Shown: one piece after another, positions 7,455 to 15,879 of the stretch
Position numbering within the stretch: the first letter of the stretch is position 1
How the letters are laid out: every line of letters starts with the position of its first letter
Assembly (NCBI GenBank): GCA_964517065.1
Contig: CAZFBK010000002.1
Location: forward strand, 1 to 64,000
Direction of reading: 5' to 3'
Origin: CAYYYA01 sp964517065
GTDB lineage: Bacteria > Patescibacteriota > Patescibacteriia > UBA1558 > 2-01-FULL-52-15
Length of the DNA stretch: 64,000 nucleotides
Notes under the pieces: generated by a model
Seen by the model: only the letters and a program-made list of their open reading frames with translations
Told to the model about the DNA's origin: nothing
The model's database searches: none
Made by a program: the position numbers and the translations under genes

Positions 7455-8035
7455 GGCAAGTATTGCTCCCGAACCGCCATCACCTCATTATCCTGTACCG
7501 TCAGTCTGAACGGTATTTTGTGCCAGCGACTCTTGTCATCGCTGAACAAGTAAACCCACGTTTGCAACGGTACTACCTGATCCCACTGCGGCGTACCACT
7601 GGCTGTTTGAGACAAAGTCTGCATCTCAACTGTTGCTTGATCAGCCAGAAGCAGCATTGAAGTTGTGGTTGTAGTGTTACGAAGATAAAACCCATTTGTG
7701 ACACAGCCGGTCGTCGTAGCCTGACACAAGCCGTCCTCACGAGCCTTCTGATCAGCCTCTTGGCCGACGAACCATTCTACTGGATCGATTGTGACATAAT
7801 ATTTACCGTCTTGTTGCTCAATCTTCTCGACATACGCCAACCTGTCTGAATTCGTCTGTGATGGTAGTTGCTGGTGGTCAGGCTGAGCATATTTCCTTGT
7901 TTGTAACCAACCGTAACCAAACCAACCACCTCCCAAGAGAAGTGCTATGGTCAAAAAAATGATGACCCAAGCCCATCCCGTCATGCCCGAGGCACGCCCG
8001 AGACGCTCAATCGGTGAGTTGAGCTTGGCAACCAT
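7451..8035 (-). CDS. Single-pass membrane protein with extracytoplasmic domain, unknown
   Basis: 194 aa: a short cytoplasmic N-terminus, one transmembrane helix (about residues 20-45, TGWAWVIIFLTIALLLGGGWFGYGW), and an exported domain of about 140 residues with two Cys (GLCQATTTGC) that could form a disulfide. No family is recognised. It starts 4 bases after the stop of the exported protein at 8040-8687, so the three genes pyk, 8040 and 7451 probably form one leftward operon. Confidence 0.65.
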   Translation of the reverse strand: MVAKLNSPIERLGRASGMTGWAWVIIFLTIALLLGGGWFGYGWLQTRKYAQPDHQQLPSQTNSDRLAYVEKIEQQDGKYYVTIDPVEWFVGQEADQKAREDGLCQATTTGCVTNGFYLRNTTTTTSMLLLADQATVEMQTLSQTASGTPQWDQVVPLQTWVYLFSDDKSRWHKIPFRLTVQDNEVMAVREQYLP

Positions 8036-8039
8036 AGAG

Positions 8040-8687
8040 TTATTGTCCTGAAACTTTTTTCAGAGCTGCCAGAGAAACTGACAACTGTTTTTGTTTCAAT
8101 AAATATATTGTCGGAGGTACGTCAGTAGACTCAGCCAAAGCTGAAACCAGCTTATCTAGCACCGAGCTAAGTGCCATCTTCGTAGTAGTGGCCTGATCCT
8201 GCACCAACCACAGCCAACCAGGCGTTTGAAAGTTCTTCAGATGGCCATCAGCAGAAATAGTTGCCGTGGCTGTATAGTGAATCGGAATAAAGAAAAAGAG
8301 TTTGGCCGGTAATTGATAGCCCAGCACTATCTCTTCAGGGGTGATCTTTAGCGCGCTGATGGCGAGTTGCGCTCCAGCCAGAAAACTAGCATATTCATAC
8401 AAATCATCAGCCGAGGTAGCAATCGTAGGTACCGTGACAGCGCTGGTCGAGGTAGCGATAGTGTCAGCTAAACCTTTCTGTGCCGCTAAGACATCAATAG
8501 TTATATCCTGAAAGCTTACCTCAGTCTGTGTCGTGGTGGTGGTAGCTACCGGCATAGTCTCTACCTGTACTGTCACACCCGTTGTGCTCCCTGCTGGTAC
8601 GCTGCCAGTGACACGAGGAGCAGCAGCCTGAACAGATGGCACTATCCCGAGGAGCAAAGCTAAAACTAACGTAGAAAAATAATTCAT
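8040..8687 (-). CDS. Secreted protein of unknown function
   Basis: 215 aa with a clear cleavable signal peptide (MNYFSTLVLALLLGIVPSVQAAA, cleavage near residue 22), then a Thr/Ser/Val-rich linker and a domain around residues 100-200 with a hydrophobic segment (KLFFFIPIHYTATATI) that resembles a beta-strand pair more than a helix. No catalytic motif is seen. The gap to pyk is 4 bases and to the downstream gene 4 bases, indicating an operon. Confidence 0.65.
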   Translation of the reverse strand: MNYFSTLVLALLLGIVPSVQAAAPRVTGSVPAGSTTGVTVQVETMPVATTTTTQTEVSFQDITIDVLAAQKGLADTIATSTSAVTVPTIATSADDLYEYASFLAGAQLAISALKITPEEIVLGYQLPAKLFFFIPIHYTATATISADGHLKNFQTPGWLWLVQDQATTTKMALSSVLDKLVSALAESTDVPPTIYLLKQKQLSVSLAALKKVSGQ

Positions 8688-8691
8688 AAAT

Positions 8692-9717
8692 TTAGTTTAG
8701 AAGATTATCTGCGTTGATGTAGTTCTCAATCCTAACGATTATCTTTTTCATCATTTCAACCGTCCGTACCGGATACTGACCAGCCGCTGTTTCATCAGAC
8801 AACATTAGAGCATCTGCCCCGTCGAAGATACCATTAGCAATATCACTCACTTCTGCCCGTGTCGGATGGTGATGATTGATCATAGAGGTCATGATCTGAG
8901 TTGCCAAGATAGCCGGCTTGGCGTGCCAATGAGCGTGACGGATAATATTCTTCTGGATGATAGGTAACTCAGCCATCGGCATCTCTACACCGAGATCTCC
9001 CCGTGCCACCATAATACCGTCAGAAACCTGAATTATCTCATCAATATACCGCAATGCCAGAGCTCGCTCAATCTTGGCGATAATTTTCACCGGAGCTTTG
9101 CCGATAACTTTACGTAATTTCAGAATATCCTCCGGACCTTGAACGAAAGACAAGGCAATATAATCAACTTTTTGCTGCAAGGCAAACTTCACGTCTTTGA
9201 CATCTTTCGGCGTCAGACCACCGGCGCGCATCTTGGTCAAAGGCACATTGATACCTTTATTGGAGAAGAGTATACCTCCCCGCTCCACTCGAGCAAAGAT
9301 TTTACCTTGTTTAACCTCTTCTACCCGTAATTCTAGTTCACCACTAGCCAAGAAGAATGGTTCGCCCTTCTTGATATCTGCATGCAAATACTGATCGCTG
9401 ATTGGGATCACACCGGTAGATGATTTACCCGTACTACTATAAGAGAATTGGTAAACCTGCCGATCCTTCAACTCAATACCTTCAGCCGGTAATTTACCCA
9501 CTCGGATACGAGGACCTTGGAGATCCTGCATGATCTCAACTTTCGTCTTAAGCTTAGCGGCTGCTGCCTTCAGCAGTTTCTGTCTCAGTCGATACTCATC
9601 ATACGTACAATGCGAAAAATTCATGCGGGCAATGGACATGCCGGCTTTGACCAGAGAGGATAAAATCTCCGGAGATTCGGACTTTGGTCCGATAGTGGCA
9701 ATAATTTTTGTTCTCAT
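8692..9717 (-). CDS. pyk: Pyruvate kinase lacking the C-terminal domain
   Basis: Catalyses phosphoenolpyruvate + ADP to pyruvate + ATP. The N-terminus is canonical (MRTKIIATIGPKSESPE, then GMSIARMNFSHC), with metal and substrate residues in KIIAKIER and GIMVARGDLGVEMP, the signature ATQIMTSMI, and ADALMLSDETAAGQYP. It ends at residue 341 shortly after the barrel, so the roughly 120-residue C-terminal regulatory domain of usual 470-aa enzymes is absent. Activity is likely, because all catalytic residues are in the A/B domains, while effector control at the C-domain would be missing. It heads a small operon with two exported proteins. Confidence 0.93.
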   Translation of the reverse strand: MRTKIIATIGPKSESPEILSSLVKAGMSIARMNFSHCTYDEYRLRQKLLKAAAAKLKTKVEIMQDLQGPRIRVGKLPAEGIELKDRQVYQFSYSSTGKSSTGVIPISDQYLHADIKKGEPFFLASGELELRVEEVKQGKIFARVERGGILFSNKGINVPLTKMRAGGLTPKDVKDVKFALQQKVDYIALSFVQGPEDILKLRKVIGKAPVKIIAKIERALALRYIDEIIQVSDGIMVARGDLGVEMPMAELPIIQKNIIRHAHWHAKPAILATQIMTSMINHHHPTRAEVSDIANGIFDGADALMLSDETAAGQYPVRTVEMMKKIIVRIENYINADNLLN

Positions 9718-9797
9718 AATGAACTAGTGTAGCGCAAAGTCCATAAAAAATCCACTCCTTGATTATTGAGTAAAAAATTAACTAACTTACCGTCTAC

Positions 9798-10148
9798 TAT
9801 GAACCAGAAGTCAAACAACTTGATATTGTCTGTATACAAACTGCTGTCGACAAGCGAGAAGACGCTGTAGCTACCAGCGTTGACACCTACTACGACACTA
9901 TCAAAACGACTCTATCAGTTCGACGCGACGCTTTGAAAACCGCCTAGACTATTACTGACAACAAAGCTCGTGCGACAGCAGTGAATGCTGCTTGGAAAAC
10001 TTTCCAGACGAGTCGCCAAACAGCGCAGAAAGCTTATCGTGATGCTCGCAACACAGCTTAGAAGACTTTCACCACTGATCGCAAAACGTGCGGTCTAAGC
10101 AGTTCGATAGAAGAAGGGGTAGGCAAAGGAAATGACCTTAGTCTATAA
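9798..10148 (+). pseudogene. Decayed exported-protein gene with two in-frame TAG codons at Trp sites
   Basis: In the frame starting at 9801 the sequence reads as a repeated alanine/lysine-rich motif: VDKREDAVATSVDTY, RRDALKTA*TITDNKAR, NAAWKTFQTSRQTAQ, RDARNTA*KTFTTDRK, ending TAA at 10146. The stars are TAG at 9945-9947 and 10059-10061. Both fall where the intact middle unit has Trp (AAWKTF), so each looks like TGG to TAG. Upstream the frame meets TAA with no start codon, so the N-terminus is also lost. I recall similar KRE.../AAW repeat proteins in CPR genomes, but cannot check. TAG is a normal stop elsewhere in this window, so recoding is unlikely. Confidence 0.65.
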
Positions 10149-10271
10149 AAACCACGGAGCACAACAACTCCTCAGATGCTGATCTGTAATAAAATCGTTA
10201 CTTCATCGTCTATACAGTATATACCTGAGTATTAGGTATAAAGCGTCTTAGACAATAAGGCCAGTAACATG

Positions 10272-10318
10272 CCCTTGCAAAGACGCGTACGAGCGTCATC
10301 TCTGCAAGGGTTTTGTTA
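10272..10318 (+). terminator. Intrinsic terminator downstream of the pseudogene
   Basis: CCCTTGCA at 10272 pairs with TGCAAGGG at 10303-10310, with an inner GACGC/GCGTC stem, followed by TTTTGTT. It suggests that the decayed gene upstream was once transcribed rightward. Confidence 0.75.
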
Positions 10319-10375
10319 TTCTAACCTATAAGCAGTATGCTTATAGCTATTAAGTAAGTAGTTAACGATACTCCT

Positions 10376-10855
10376 ATGAAAGTCAATTTCAAAAATAACC
10401 AGCCAATGCTCCTTGGCTTCGGCATCATCGCTATCGTGGCTGTGATAGCCATTGCACTGCAGTACAAAGTTGCCAACACGCCGGTCACCGAAGAACCCAC
10501 GACCCCTGACACTTCAGCTCCTACCACTACACCCGTAGGAACTCCGACAAAACCTGGAACAACTACAGGTGCCCTGACCTACGAAAAAGCTTTGGTAAAA
10601 TACAAAGGCTACATGTTGCAATTCAATACCCAATGCCAATCCAACCCCACTCGCAAAACAGTCAAGAATAAGACTACCTTGATGTTAGATAACCGCACGA
10701 ATGCCAAAAAAACCATCACTATTGATGGTAAGATCTACTCTGTCCCAGCCTATGGTTATAGCTTAGCTACCTTTACGAATAGCAAGCTACCTCATATCTC
10801 GACCATTAACTGCGGTAGTCAGAACAACGTAGCACAGGTTACTATAGAGCAGTAG
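10376..10855 (+). CDS. Membrane-anchored exported protein, possible cupredoxin-like fold
   Basis: 159 aa: an N-terminal transmembrane anchor (about residues 11-28), a Thr/Pro-rich spacer (TEEPTTPDTSAPTTTPVGTPTKPGTTTG), then a compact domain with LMLDNRTNAKKTITIDGKIYSVPAYGYSLATF and a late Cys. The pattern 'DNR...TI.I.GK.Y...AYGY' resembles beta-sandwich domains often found in CPR exported proteins; a cupredoxin-like fold is only a guess, and no copper ligands are evident. Its 3' end overlaps the convergent nuclease gene by 14 bases. Confidence 0.65.
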   Translation: MKVNFKNNQPMLLGFGIIAIVAVIAIALQYKVANTPVTEEPTTPDTSAPTTTPVGTPTKPGTTTGALTYEKALVKYKGYMLQFNTQCQSNPTRKTVKNKTTLMLDNRTNAKKTITIDGKIYSVPAYGYSLATFTNSKLPHISTINCGSQNNVAQVTIEQ

Positions 10856-11609
10856 ACCTCTCCACCCGACTCGTCGCCTGACGATATTTACAATAGTCAC
10901 AATCAGCTCCCGGAGACGGGAGTTTATTGTTGTCCAGGCATTGGCGGGCAGCGATCAAGGCAGGCTCGATCCAAGCGTCATTACCAGTGTATGGAATAAC
11001 GGAGATATCAAATTCTAATTTACCGTCGAAAGCTTCCTTATCAGCCCTACCATTGCAGTAAACAAAATAACCGACTGGTGAAACTTTAAACTTATTTTGT
11101 TTGAATAACCACTGATAGACTTCCATCTGACGCTTATACCCGATCTGCCAGTCAGCGTCCAGACTGACTTCGGTGTCTTTACTGGTGGCTTTGTAGTCAA
11201 CGATAATTAATTCGTCTTGGGGATTGATCCAGATATCATCCACACCACCGGTAACGAAGAAATTAGTGACAGGATGCAGATAGGTGATACCTCCACGTAG
11301 CGCATCACGCCACTCATCCATGCGTTTATCAGCTAATGGCACAGCGTCAATATTGTAATGCTTCATCAGCGGATGCTTGCTGGCTGCGGCCCGATGTATG
11401 TCGAATTCTTTTTTTAGCAAGGTATCAACAGCTGAATTCAAGGCAAAAGGATATCCTGGTGGCTGACCAATGCCTAGGCGGCGATCAAGGTAAAAACAGC
11501 GCGGACAATTGAGAAATAGGTCAATCTTGGAACGCGACAGCCGAAAAGGAGCTTTCGAATTCGGATCGAATAAATTCGATGTTCTGTTGGGATTGTAGTA
11601 TTTGGACAT
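10842..11609 (-). CDS. PD-(D/E)XK nuclease (RecB/Cas4-like)
   Basis: 255 aa. The nuclease core is visible: GGVDDIWINPQDELIIVDYKATSK gives the D...D-x-K motif, and QMEVYQWL is the downstream Q-x-x-x-Y motif of RecB/Cas4-like enzymes. One Cys pair near the N-terminus (CPRC, near residue 35) and C-x-x-C near the C-terminus (DCDYCKYR) fit the Cas4/AddB-type FeS-cluster arrangement. No cas genes or CRISPR array are present in the window, so a general repair or recombination role is more likely. An Ala/His-rich insertion follows the first helix. Convergent with the gene at 10376. Confidence 0.8.
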   Translation of the reverse strand: MSKYYNPNRTSNLFDPNSKAPFRLSRSKIDLFLNCPRCFYLDRRLGIGQPPGYPFALNSAVDTLLKKEFDIHRAAASKHPLMKHYNIDAVPLADKRMDEWRDALRGGITYLHPVTNFFVTGGVDDIWINPQDELIIVDYKATSKDTEVSLDADWQIGYKRQMEVYQWLFKQNKFKVSPVGYFVYCNGRADKEAFDGKLEFDISVIPYTGNDAWIEPALIAARQCLDNNKLPSPGADCDYCKYRQATSRVERSTAL

Positions 11610-11642
11610 AACGGAAATAGTGTAGCATAGAGCGCCCCGTAG

Positions 11643-11662
11643 GGACAGGTCGAGACCTGTCC
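11643..11662. repeat. Perfect palindrome GGACAGGTC-ga-GACCTGTCC
   Basis: A 9-bp stem with a 2-base centre between the nuclease gene and the upstream terminator. It may be an operator, but no partner is visible. Confidence 0.5.
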
Positions 11663-11674
11663 TGAATTTATTGT

Positions 11675-11713
11675 AAAAAGAAAGCCCCGTCCCTCCCGAA
11701 GGAAGGCGGAGCT
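11675..11713 (-). terminator. Intrinsic terminator of the 11740-12060 gene
   Basis: Read leftward, GCTCCGCCTTCC-TTCG-GGAGGGACGGGGC forms a strong hairpin with a UUCG-type loop, followed by TTTCTTTTT. It lies 28 bases after the stop of the small leftward accessory gene. Confidence 0.8.
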
Positions 11714-11739
11714 CAATATTATCATCGCTTGCAGCGAAG

Positions 11740-12060
11740 CTAGCTGGAAGGTTTCAACAAGGACAAATCGACTTCACCCGGCTCCATCTCCATGATCTTG
11801 GCTCGAAACTGAGCGATTATCCTTACCTGCCTTCTACGTCGGACGGCCTCTTCGCTGGTACGGGCAACAACCCGTAGCAAAGTCGTCAGATCGGGCTTAG
11901 TTGCAGACAGAGCGCGATGATAAATTGCTCTAACTGCTGCGTCCTGATACCCCTTAGACGGCCGATGAGGAGAAACCATCAGGTCAGCCACCTGATGCAA
12001 GGCATACCCGAGATCTCCGGTTTCAATGGTGTCATTGACATCTTGAGCCAAACACAGCAC
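11740..12060 (-). CDS. Small helical protein of unknown function
   Basis: 106 aa, predominantly helical and rich in Ala, Arg and Val, with a basic central stretch (EEAVRRRRQVRIIAQF). No membrane segment and no recognised family. The GTG at 12060 is chosen because AGGGAGG lies 7 bases upstream. A good promoter (TTGACC-17-TACAAT) starts a transcript about 65 bases before it, with a GCAGG/CCTGC hairpin in the leader. It is divergent from the gene at 12248 and has its own terminator. SD use and composition match the island at 37-44 kb. Confidence 0.6.
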   Translation of the reverse strand: MLCLAQDVNDTIETGDLGYALHQVADLMVSPHRPSKGYQDAAVRAIYHRALSATKPDLTTLLRVVARTSEEAVRRRRQVRIIAQFRAKIMEMEPGEVDLSLLKPSS

Positions 12061-12132
12061 CTCTAAACCTCCCTGTTGTTATGGTTTTAGCGACGAAACG
12101 CAGGCCAAAACCTGCGGAATGAACGAAAATGT

Positions 12133-12197
12133 ATTGTAATATGAAATTTAAAAATGGTCAAGGGTAAATTGACCAGTTCCTCACTTTTCCCTATAGT
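12133..12197. promoter_or_regulatory. Back-to-back divergent promoters sharing a dyad
   Basis: Leftward: -35 at 12156-12161 (TTGACC on the minus strand), 17-bp spacer, -10 TACAAT at 12133-12138. Rightward: -35 TTGACC at 12169-12174, 17-bp spacer, -10 TATAGT at 12192-12197. The two -35 boxes form the inverted repeat TGGTCAA-N7-TTGACCA, so one dimeric regulator or one polymerase could choose between the genes. The rightward -10 overlaps a TTG codon at 12197, ruling that out as the start of the next gene. Confidence 0.7.
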
Positions 12198-12247
12198 TGG
12201 GTAATCTATCGTTCTGTTTTACCCACCCCCTCATTACGGAGGCACTT

Positions 12248-12577
12248 GTGAGCGCTTTGGCCGTATCCCCCGTCGATAAGCCAGCTGGCTACTTGCGGTT
12301 GGTCGTAGCAGCTGACGAGTTTCAAGCCTGGCAACTTCTGGTTGGACGCCAGTACGACATCGTGATCTTGGATAGACGTCAGTCCGACCCTACTGGTCAG
12401 ACCTGGATCTTTCTCTGCTGTCATATCAACGTGGATCCGAAGGGATTGAACTGGCGACAGGCTCCCAGATGGCTGAATTCTGACCTGTGTCATCTGGCTC
12501 ATGATGTCTTCTTCACCAAGGAAGAGGTTCCGGCGGTTGTGAGAATCTTAGAGCAAAACAATCCCATATGCTCCTAG
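12248..12577 (+). CDS. Small protein, weakly receiver-like, unknown
   Basis: 109 aa when started at GTG 12248, which has ACGGAGG 5 bases upstream and lies about 45 bases after the predicted transcription start. The stretch AWQLLVGRQYDIVILDRR followed later by FFTKEEVPAVVRILEQ resembles the phospho-Asp strand and the C-terminal Lys/helix of response-regulator receiver domains, but the acidic pocket and other landmarks are missing, so the resemblance may be superficial. It is divergent from the 11740-12060 gene and closed by a UUCG-type terminator. Same SD-driven class as the island genes. Confidence 0.6.
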   Translation: MSALAVSPVDKPAGYLRLVVAADEFQAWQLLVGRQYDIVILDRRQSDPTGQTWIFLCCHINVDPKGLNWRQAPRWLNSDLCHLAHDVFFTKEEVPAVVRILEQNNPICS

Positions 12578-12599
12578 AATGACCTCACCTCCAAACAAA

Positions 12600-12638
12600 A
12601 CGACCTACAGTCTTCGGACTCTAGGTCGTTATCTTTTA
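12600..12638 (+). terminator. Intrinsic terminator of the 12248-12577 gene
   Basis: ACGACCTA-c-AGTC-TTCG-GACT-ct-AGGTCGT is an 11-bp stem with a TTCG loop followed by TATCTTTT. The rest of the gap to 12770 is AT-rich 'gaatattcaag/ttgaatattgattattgaatattg' low-complexity sequence. Confidence 0.85.
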
Positions 12639-12770
12639 AAAAAGAAGTTTAAAATCTGAATATTCAAGTTCTAAACAATACCGAATATTTAATAGTAAAT
12701 AATTAAACGCCATCTCACAGTTTTTTTGAATTCTTTTGATATTTAATATTGGTTGAATTTTGAATATTGA

Positions 12771-13235
12771 TTATTGAATATTGCCAAGCAGATCTTGGTT
12801 GACTATCACCAACTGCTTGGTAATAGTCTTACCAAAGCTATCGGTCATCGGTGTATCATCAGCCGTGAACTGATAGTCATTATTATTGTCGTTGAAAAGT
12901 GTGACCAACAGAGACTGACCGACAGCGGTCGGCTGATCCAACACAATTACCATTGAAGTATTGCGACCGGGATTCAGATAAGCACTATGGCCCACAGCAA
13001 CACCAGGACGTCCGCCCAGATCCTGGTGCGCTACGATAAATCCGCCCGTCGGAACGATTACTTGTTTGACGGTGAAAAACTGCCCCGGAGCCTGGCTGTC
13101 TACGAGGAGCGACGGGGTCAGGTCTGTCAGTGGTTGATCAGAGGAAGATAGCTGCCAGGGATACTGGTAGAGAACCAAAAAAATCACCGCCAGCGCGACG
13201 AGACCGATGATTATGTTAGAGTCTTTTTTTATCAT
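12771..13235 (-). CDS. Membrane-anchored DUF7282-like exported protein
   Basis: 154 aa with an N-terminal transmembrane helix (about residues 7-24). The exported domain reads VKQVIVPTGGFIVAHQD...GVAVGHSAYLNPGRNTSMVIVLDQP...FTADDTPMTDSFGKTITKQLVI, which closely follows the DUF7282 pattern known from archaeal and CPR surface proteins (GGFV-x-x-H, S-x-YL-x-x-G, final beta-strand). The biochemical role of DUF7282 is unknown. Its start overlaps the 3' end of the P-type ATPase gene by 20 bases, so the two are translationally coupled. Confidence 0.7.
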   Translation of the reverse strand: MIKKDSNIIIGLVALAVIFLVLYQYPWQLSSSDQPLTDLTPSLLVDSQAPGQFFTVKQVIVPTGGFIVAHQDLGGRPGVAVGHSAYLNPGRNTSMVIVLDQPTAVGQSLLVTLFNDNNNDYQFTADDTPMTDSFGKTITKQLVIVNQDLLGNIQ

Positions 13236-15879
13236 AACCGGGATATTTTTTCACAAAGCCAAAAATCATTTTGATCAACTCAATGATCAGTACGATGACT
13301 ATAGCATAGAGCATTATGTACCACCATATTTGGCTACTCAATCCGGTGGTTCCCAGTAATGGCTGGAGCCATGGTAGATAGATAGCGACCAGTTGTAAGG
13401 CAAAGCTGCCAGCCACGGCAAGATTTAGGTACCAGTTAGCGAAAATATTATGTCGCCAGATAGGCTGTCGTAGGTTACGTAGACTAAAGACATAGGCCAA
13501 GGTGGCAGTACCCAGAGCGGCAAAAGTGGACGTTTGTGCCATGACGATATTACCCGTCGTCAGCCAAACCAACCAAAAGATACCGAGAGCTCCCAAACCA
13601 GTCGATAGGCAAATAACCGCGATCAATATCTGACTCTCGTGACCAAGTAGAGCGGCTAGCCGGCCACGGGGCTTCCGGTTCATTACCTCGGCTTCCTCCG
13701 GCTCGACGGTCAGGGCTAGTTGGACGAAACCGTCCGTCACCAGATTGAGCCAGAGGATCTGCGCCGCGAGCAGAGGTAATCGTACCCCCTGCCCCGGGGA
13801 CAGGAATAAAGCCACCACAATGACAATAACCTCAGAAAAACTACCGGCCATCAGATAGAGAATAACTTTTTTGATATTATCGAAAATGACTCTTCCCTCT
13901 TTGACAGAAGTGACAATAGTTTGAAAATTATCATCGAGCAAAACTAAATCTGCAGTTTCTTTGGCCACTTCACTACCACTTCCTAGAGCCACGCCAATAG
14001 CAGCTGCTTTCAGGGCCGGTGCGTCATTGATGCCGTCACCCGTCATCGCCACGACTTCACCACGTGCCTGCCAAGCGCGGACAATACGCAACTTATCAGC
14101 CGGCGTTACTCGAGCATAGACAATAATATCTTTGACGCGTTTCTTCAGCTCCTGATCTGACCAGCGAGCTAATTCTTTGCCTTCAAGTATATTTTCACGA
14201 TTAATCTGCAAACCCAGCTGCTTAGCGATAGAGCGAGCTGTCAGGACATTATCGCCGGTAATGATAACGGTGCGAATACCAGAACGTAAAGCTTGTTGAA
14301 TAGTGCCTTGGGCCTCAGGTCGCAGGACATCCTGCAAGCCAATCAGTCCAACAAAGACAAATCCTGACATGGTATTCTGGCTACGCAAAGGCGAAATATC
14401 CAAACGTCGCCCCTGACGATAAGCACAAGCCAAAACACGCAATCCCCGCTTACTCATAGCTTCATAGTACTGCACTAAACTTCGGCGCGTGGCAGCATCA
14501 AGCGTTTTCACTTTACCATTCTGTAAGTAGTATTCTGCTTGGGCTACGATCAGTTCCGCTGCTCCCTTGACGATCGCCAGCTGCTCACCATCATACTGAT
14601 GCAAAGTCACCATGTATTTGCGCTCTGAGCTGAAAGGCACTGTTGCCAACCGTGGATAATGATCATTCAGTGATTGTTTCTGCAGTGTGTAGCTTTCAGC
14701 TGCCATGAGCAGAGCCTTCTCAGTCGGACTGCCAAGACTCGCACCTTCAATCACTGCGTCATTACATAACGCTACCAACTCAAAAATTTTCCTCCCAGCT
14801 GACGGCATTGTAGCATCAGCTGACCAGAGATATTTCTGTTGATTCACCACGAGCTCTGTCACACGCATCTGACCTAATGTCAGCGTCCCGGTCTTATCAG
14901 TACAGATGACTGTGGTCGAGCCGAGAGTTTCTGCTGCCTGCAAAGCGCGGACCAATCCGTGACGCTTCAAAATACGCTGCATACCGACCGTCAGGACAAC
15001 GGTTAAACCAATTACCAAACCTTCAGGGATGGCAGCTACGGCCAAAGCAACCGATAAGCTGATCATCTCAGCTACGGCGTAATTATTCATCAGACCAAAG
15101 AAAAACACCAAACAGCTGACACCGACGATAATAAGTGCCACTTGCTTACTAAAACTGTTCAGACGTTCCTGTAGTGGCGTCTTTCCTTCACGGGTTGAAC
15201 GTAATAACAAAGCGATCTCACCAATAGCTGTCTGCGAGCCAGTAGCTACCACGACACCGTGAGCGCTTCCCTCAACCACCAACGTACCACTATAGAGCAT
15301 ACTAGCTCGTTCAGCCAGAATAGCGCCAACTGAGACTGATTCTGCTTGTTTCACCACGGCTTCTGATTCACCGGTCAGCGGTGCTTCGTTGAGACGGAGG
15401 TCAGTCTGCTCTAAGATACGGATATCCGCCGGCACCTTATCACCAGCAACTAAGGTGATACTGTCTCCAATGACAATCTGTTCTACCGGCACAAGACGCT
15501 CCTGACCACCACGCAGGATACGTGCTCGAGGATGCACCACCTCAGCTAAGGCCGCTAGAGCCTCATTAGCCTTATACTCCTGGACAAACCCCATGATCAC
15601 CTGAATCACTACCGCCAGACCAATAACTTCAGCGTCAATAGTATCGCCCAAGGCAAGACTAAAACCCGCAGCAATGATCAAAATATAAATCAGAGCATTA
15701 TGAAACTGTAGGAAAAATATTTTTAATCCAGATAACTTTTTTCCTTTAACCAAAACATTGAGACCGTCACGTTTCAGTCTTTTCTTAGCTTCAGCTTCAG
15801 TTAATCCTTTGGCAGTTGATTTGACTTCAGTCAGAACTTTTTGCGTCGACAAACTATGCCACGATGTTGGAGAGGACAT
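13216..15879 (-). CDS. P2-type cation-transporting ATPase (Ca2+-like)
   Basis: An 887-aa P-type ATPase pumping cations across the cytoplasmic membrane. Visible landmarks: N-terminal cation-ATPase domain (WHSLSTQKVLTEV), LTGESEAV, AAIPEGLVIGLTVVL in TM4 (the PEGL motif of Ca2+/H+-type P2 pumps), phosphorylation site ICTDKTGTLT, KGAAELI, TGDN, and hinge TGDGINDAPALKAA, followed by four to six C-terminal helices. Calcium is the likely substrate, but Mn2+ or Na+ is possible. ATG 15879 is chosen. A TATAAT on the minus strand at 15889-15894 lies only about 10 bases upstream, implying an almost leaderless mRNA. Coupled to the DUF7282-like gene downstream. Confidence 0.92.
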   Translation of the reverse strand: MSSPTSWHSLSTQKVLTEVKSTAKGLTEAEAKKRLKRDGLNVLVKGKKLSGLKIFFLQFHNALIYILIIAAGFSLALGDTIDAEVIGLAVVIQVIMGFVQEYKANEALAALAEVVHPRARILRGGQERLVPVEQIVIGDSITLVAGDKVPADIRILEQTDLRLNEAPLTGESEAVVKQAESVSVGAILAERASMLYSGTLVVEGSAHGVVVATGSQTAIGEIALLLRSTREGKTPLQERLNSFSKQVALIIVGVSCLVFFFGLMNNYAVAEMISLSVALAVAAIPEGLVIGLTVVLTVGMQRILKRHGLVRALQAAETLGSTTVICTDKTGTLTLGQMRVTELVVNQQKYLWSADATMPSAGRKIFELVALCNDAVIEGASLGSPTEKALLMAAESYTLQKQSLNDHYPRLATVPFSSERKYMVTLHQYDGEQLAIVKGAAELIVAQAEYYLQNGKVKTLDAATRRSLVQYYEAMSKRGLRVLACAYRQGRRLDISPLRSQNTMSGFVFVGLIGLQDVLRPEAQGTIQQALRSGIRTVIITGDNVLTARSIAKQLGLQINRENILEGKELARWSDQELKKRVKDIIVYARVTPADKLRIVRAWQARGEVVAMTGDGINDAPALKAAAIGVALGSGSEVAKETADLVLLDDNFQTIVTSVKEGRVIFDNIKKVILYLMAGSFSEVIVIVVALFLSPGQGVRLPLLAAQILWLNLVTDGFVQLALTVEPEEAEVMNRKPRGRLAALLGHESQILIAVICLSTGLGALGIFWLVWLTTGNIVMAQTSTFAALGTATLAYVFSLRNLRQPIWRHNIFANWYLNLAVAGSFALQLVAIYLPWLQPLLGTTGLSSQIWWYIMLYAIVIVLIIELIKMIFGFVKKYPGYDKKRL

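Noticed and set aside
9798..10148. Alternative genetic code with TAG read as Trp
   Set aside because: TAG ends other apparently intact genes in this window (for example 10853-10855), and the start of this gene is also lost, so decay is simpler.
10842..11609. CRISPR-Cas locus suggested by the Cas4-like nuclease
   Set aside because: No repeat-spacer array or other cas gene is present; the themed intergenic repeats lack regular unique spacers.
12197..12247. TTG start at 12197 for the receiver-like protein
   Set aside because: The TTG lies inside the -10 box; the in-frame GTG 12248 has a proper SD.
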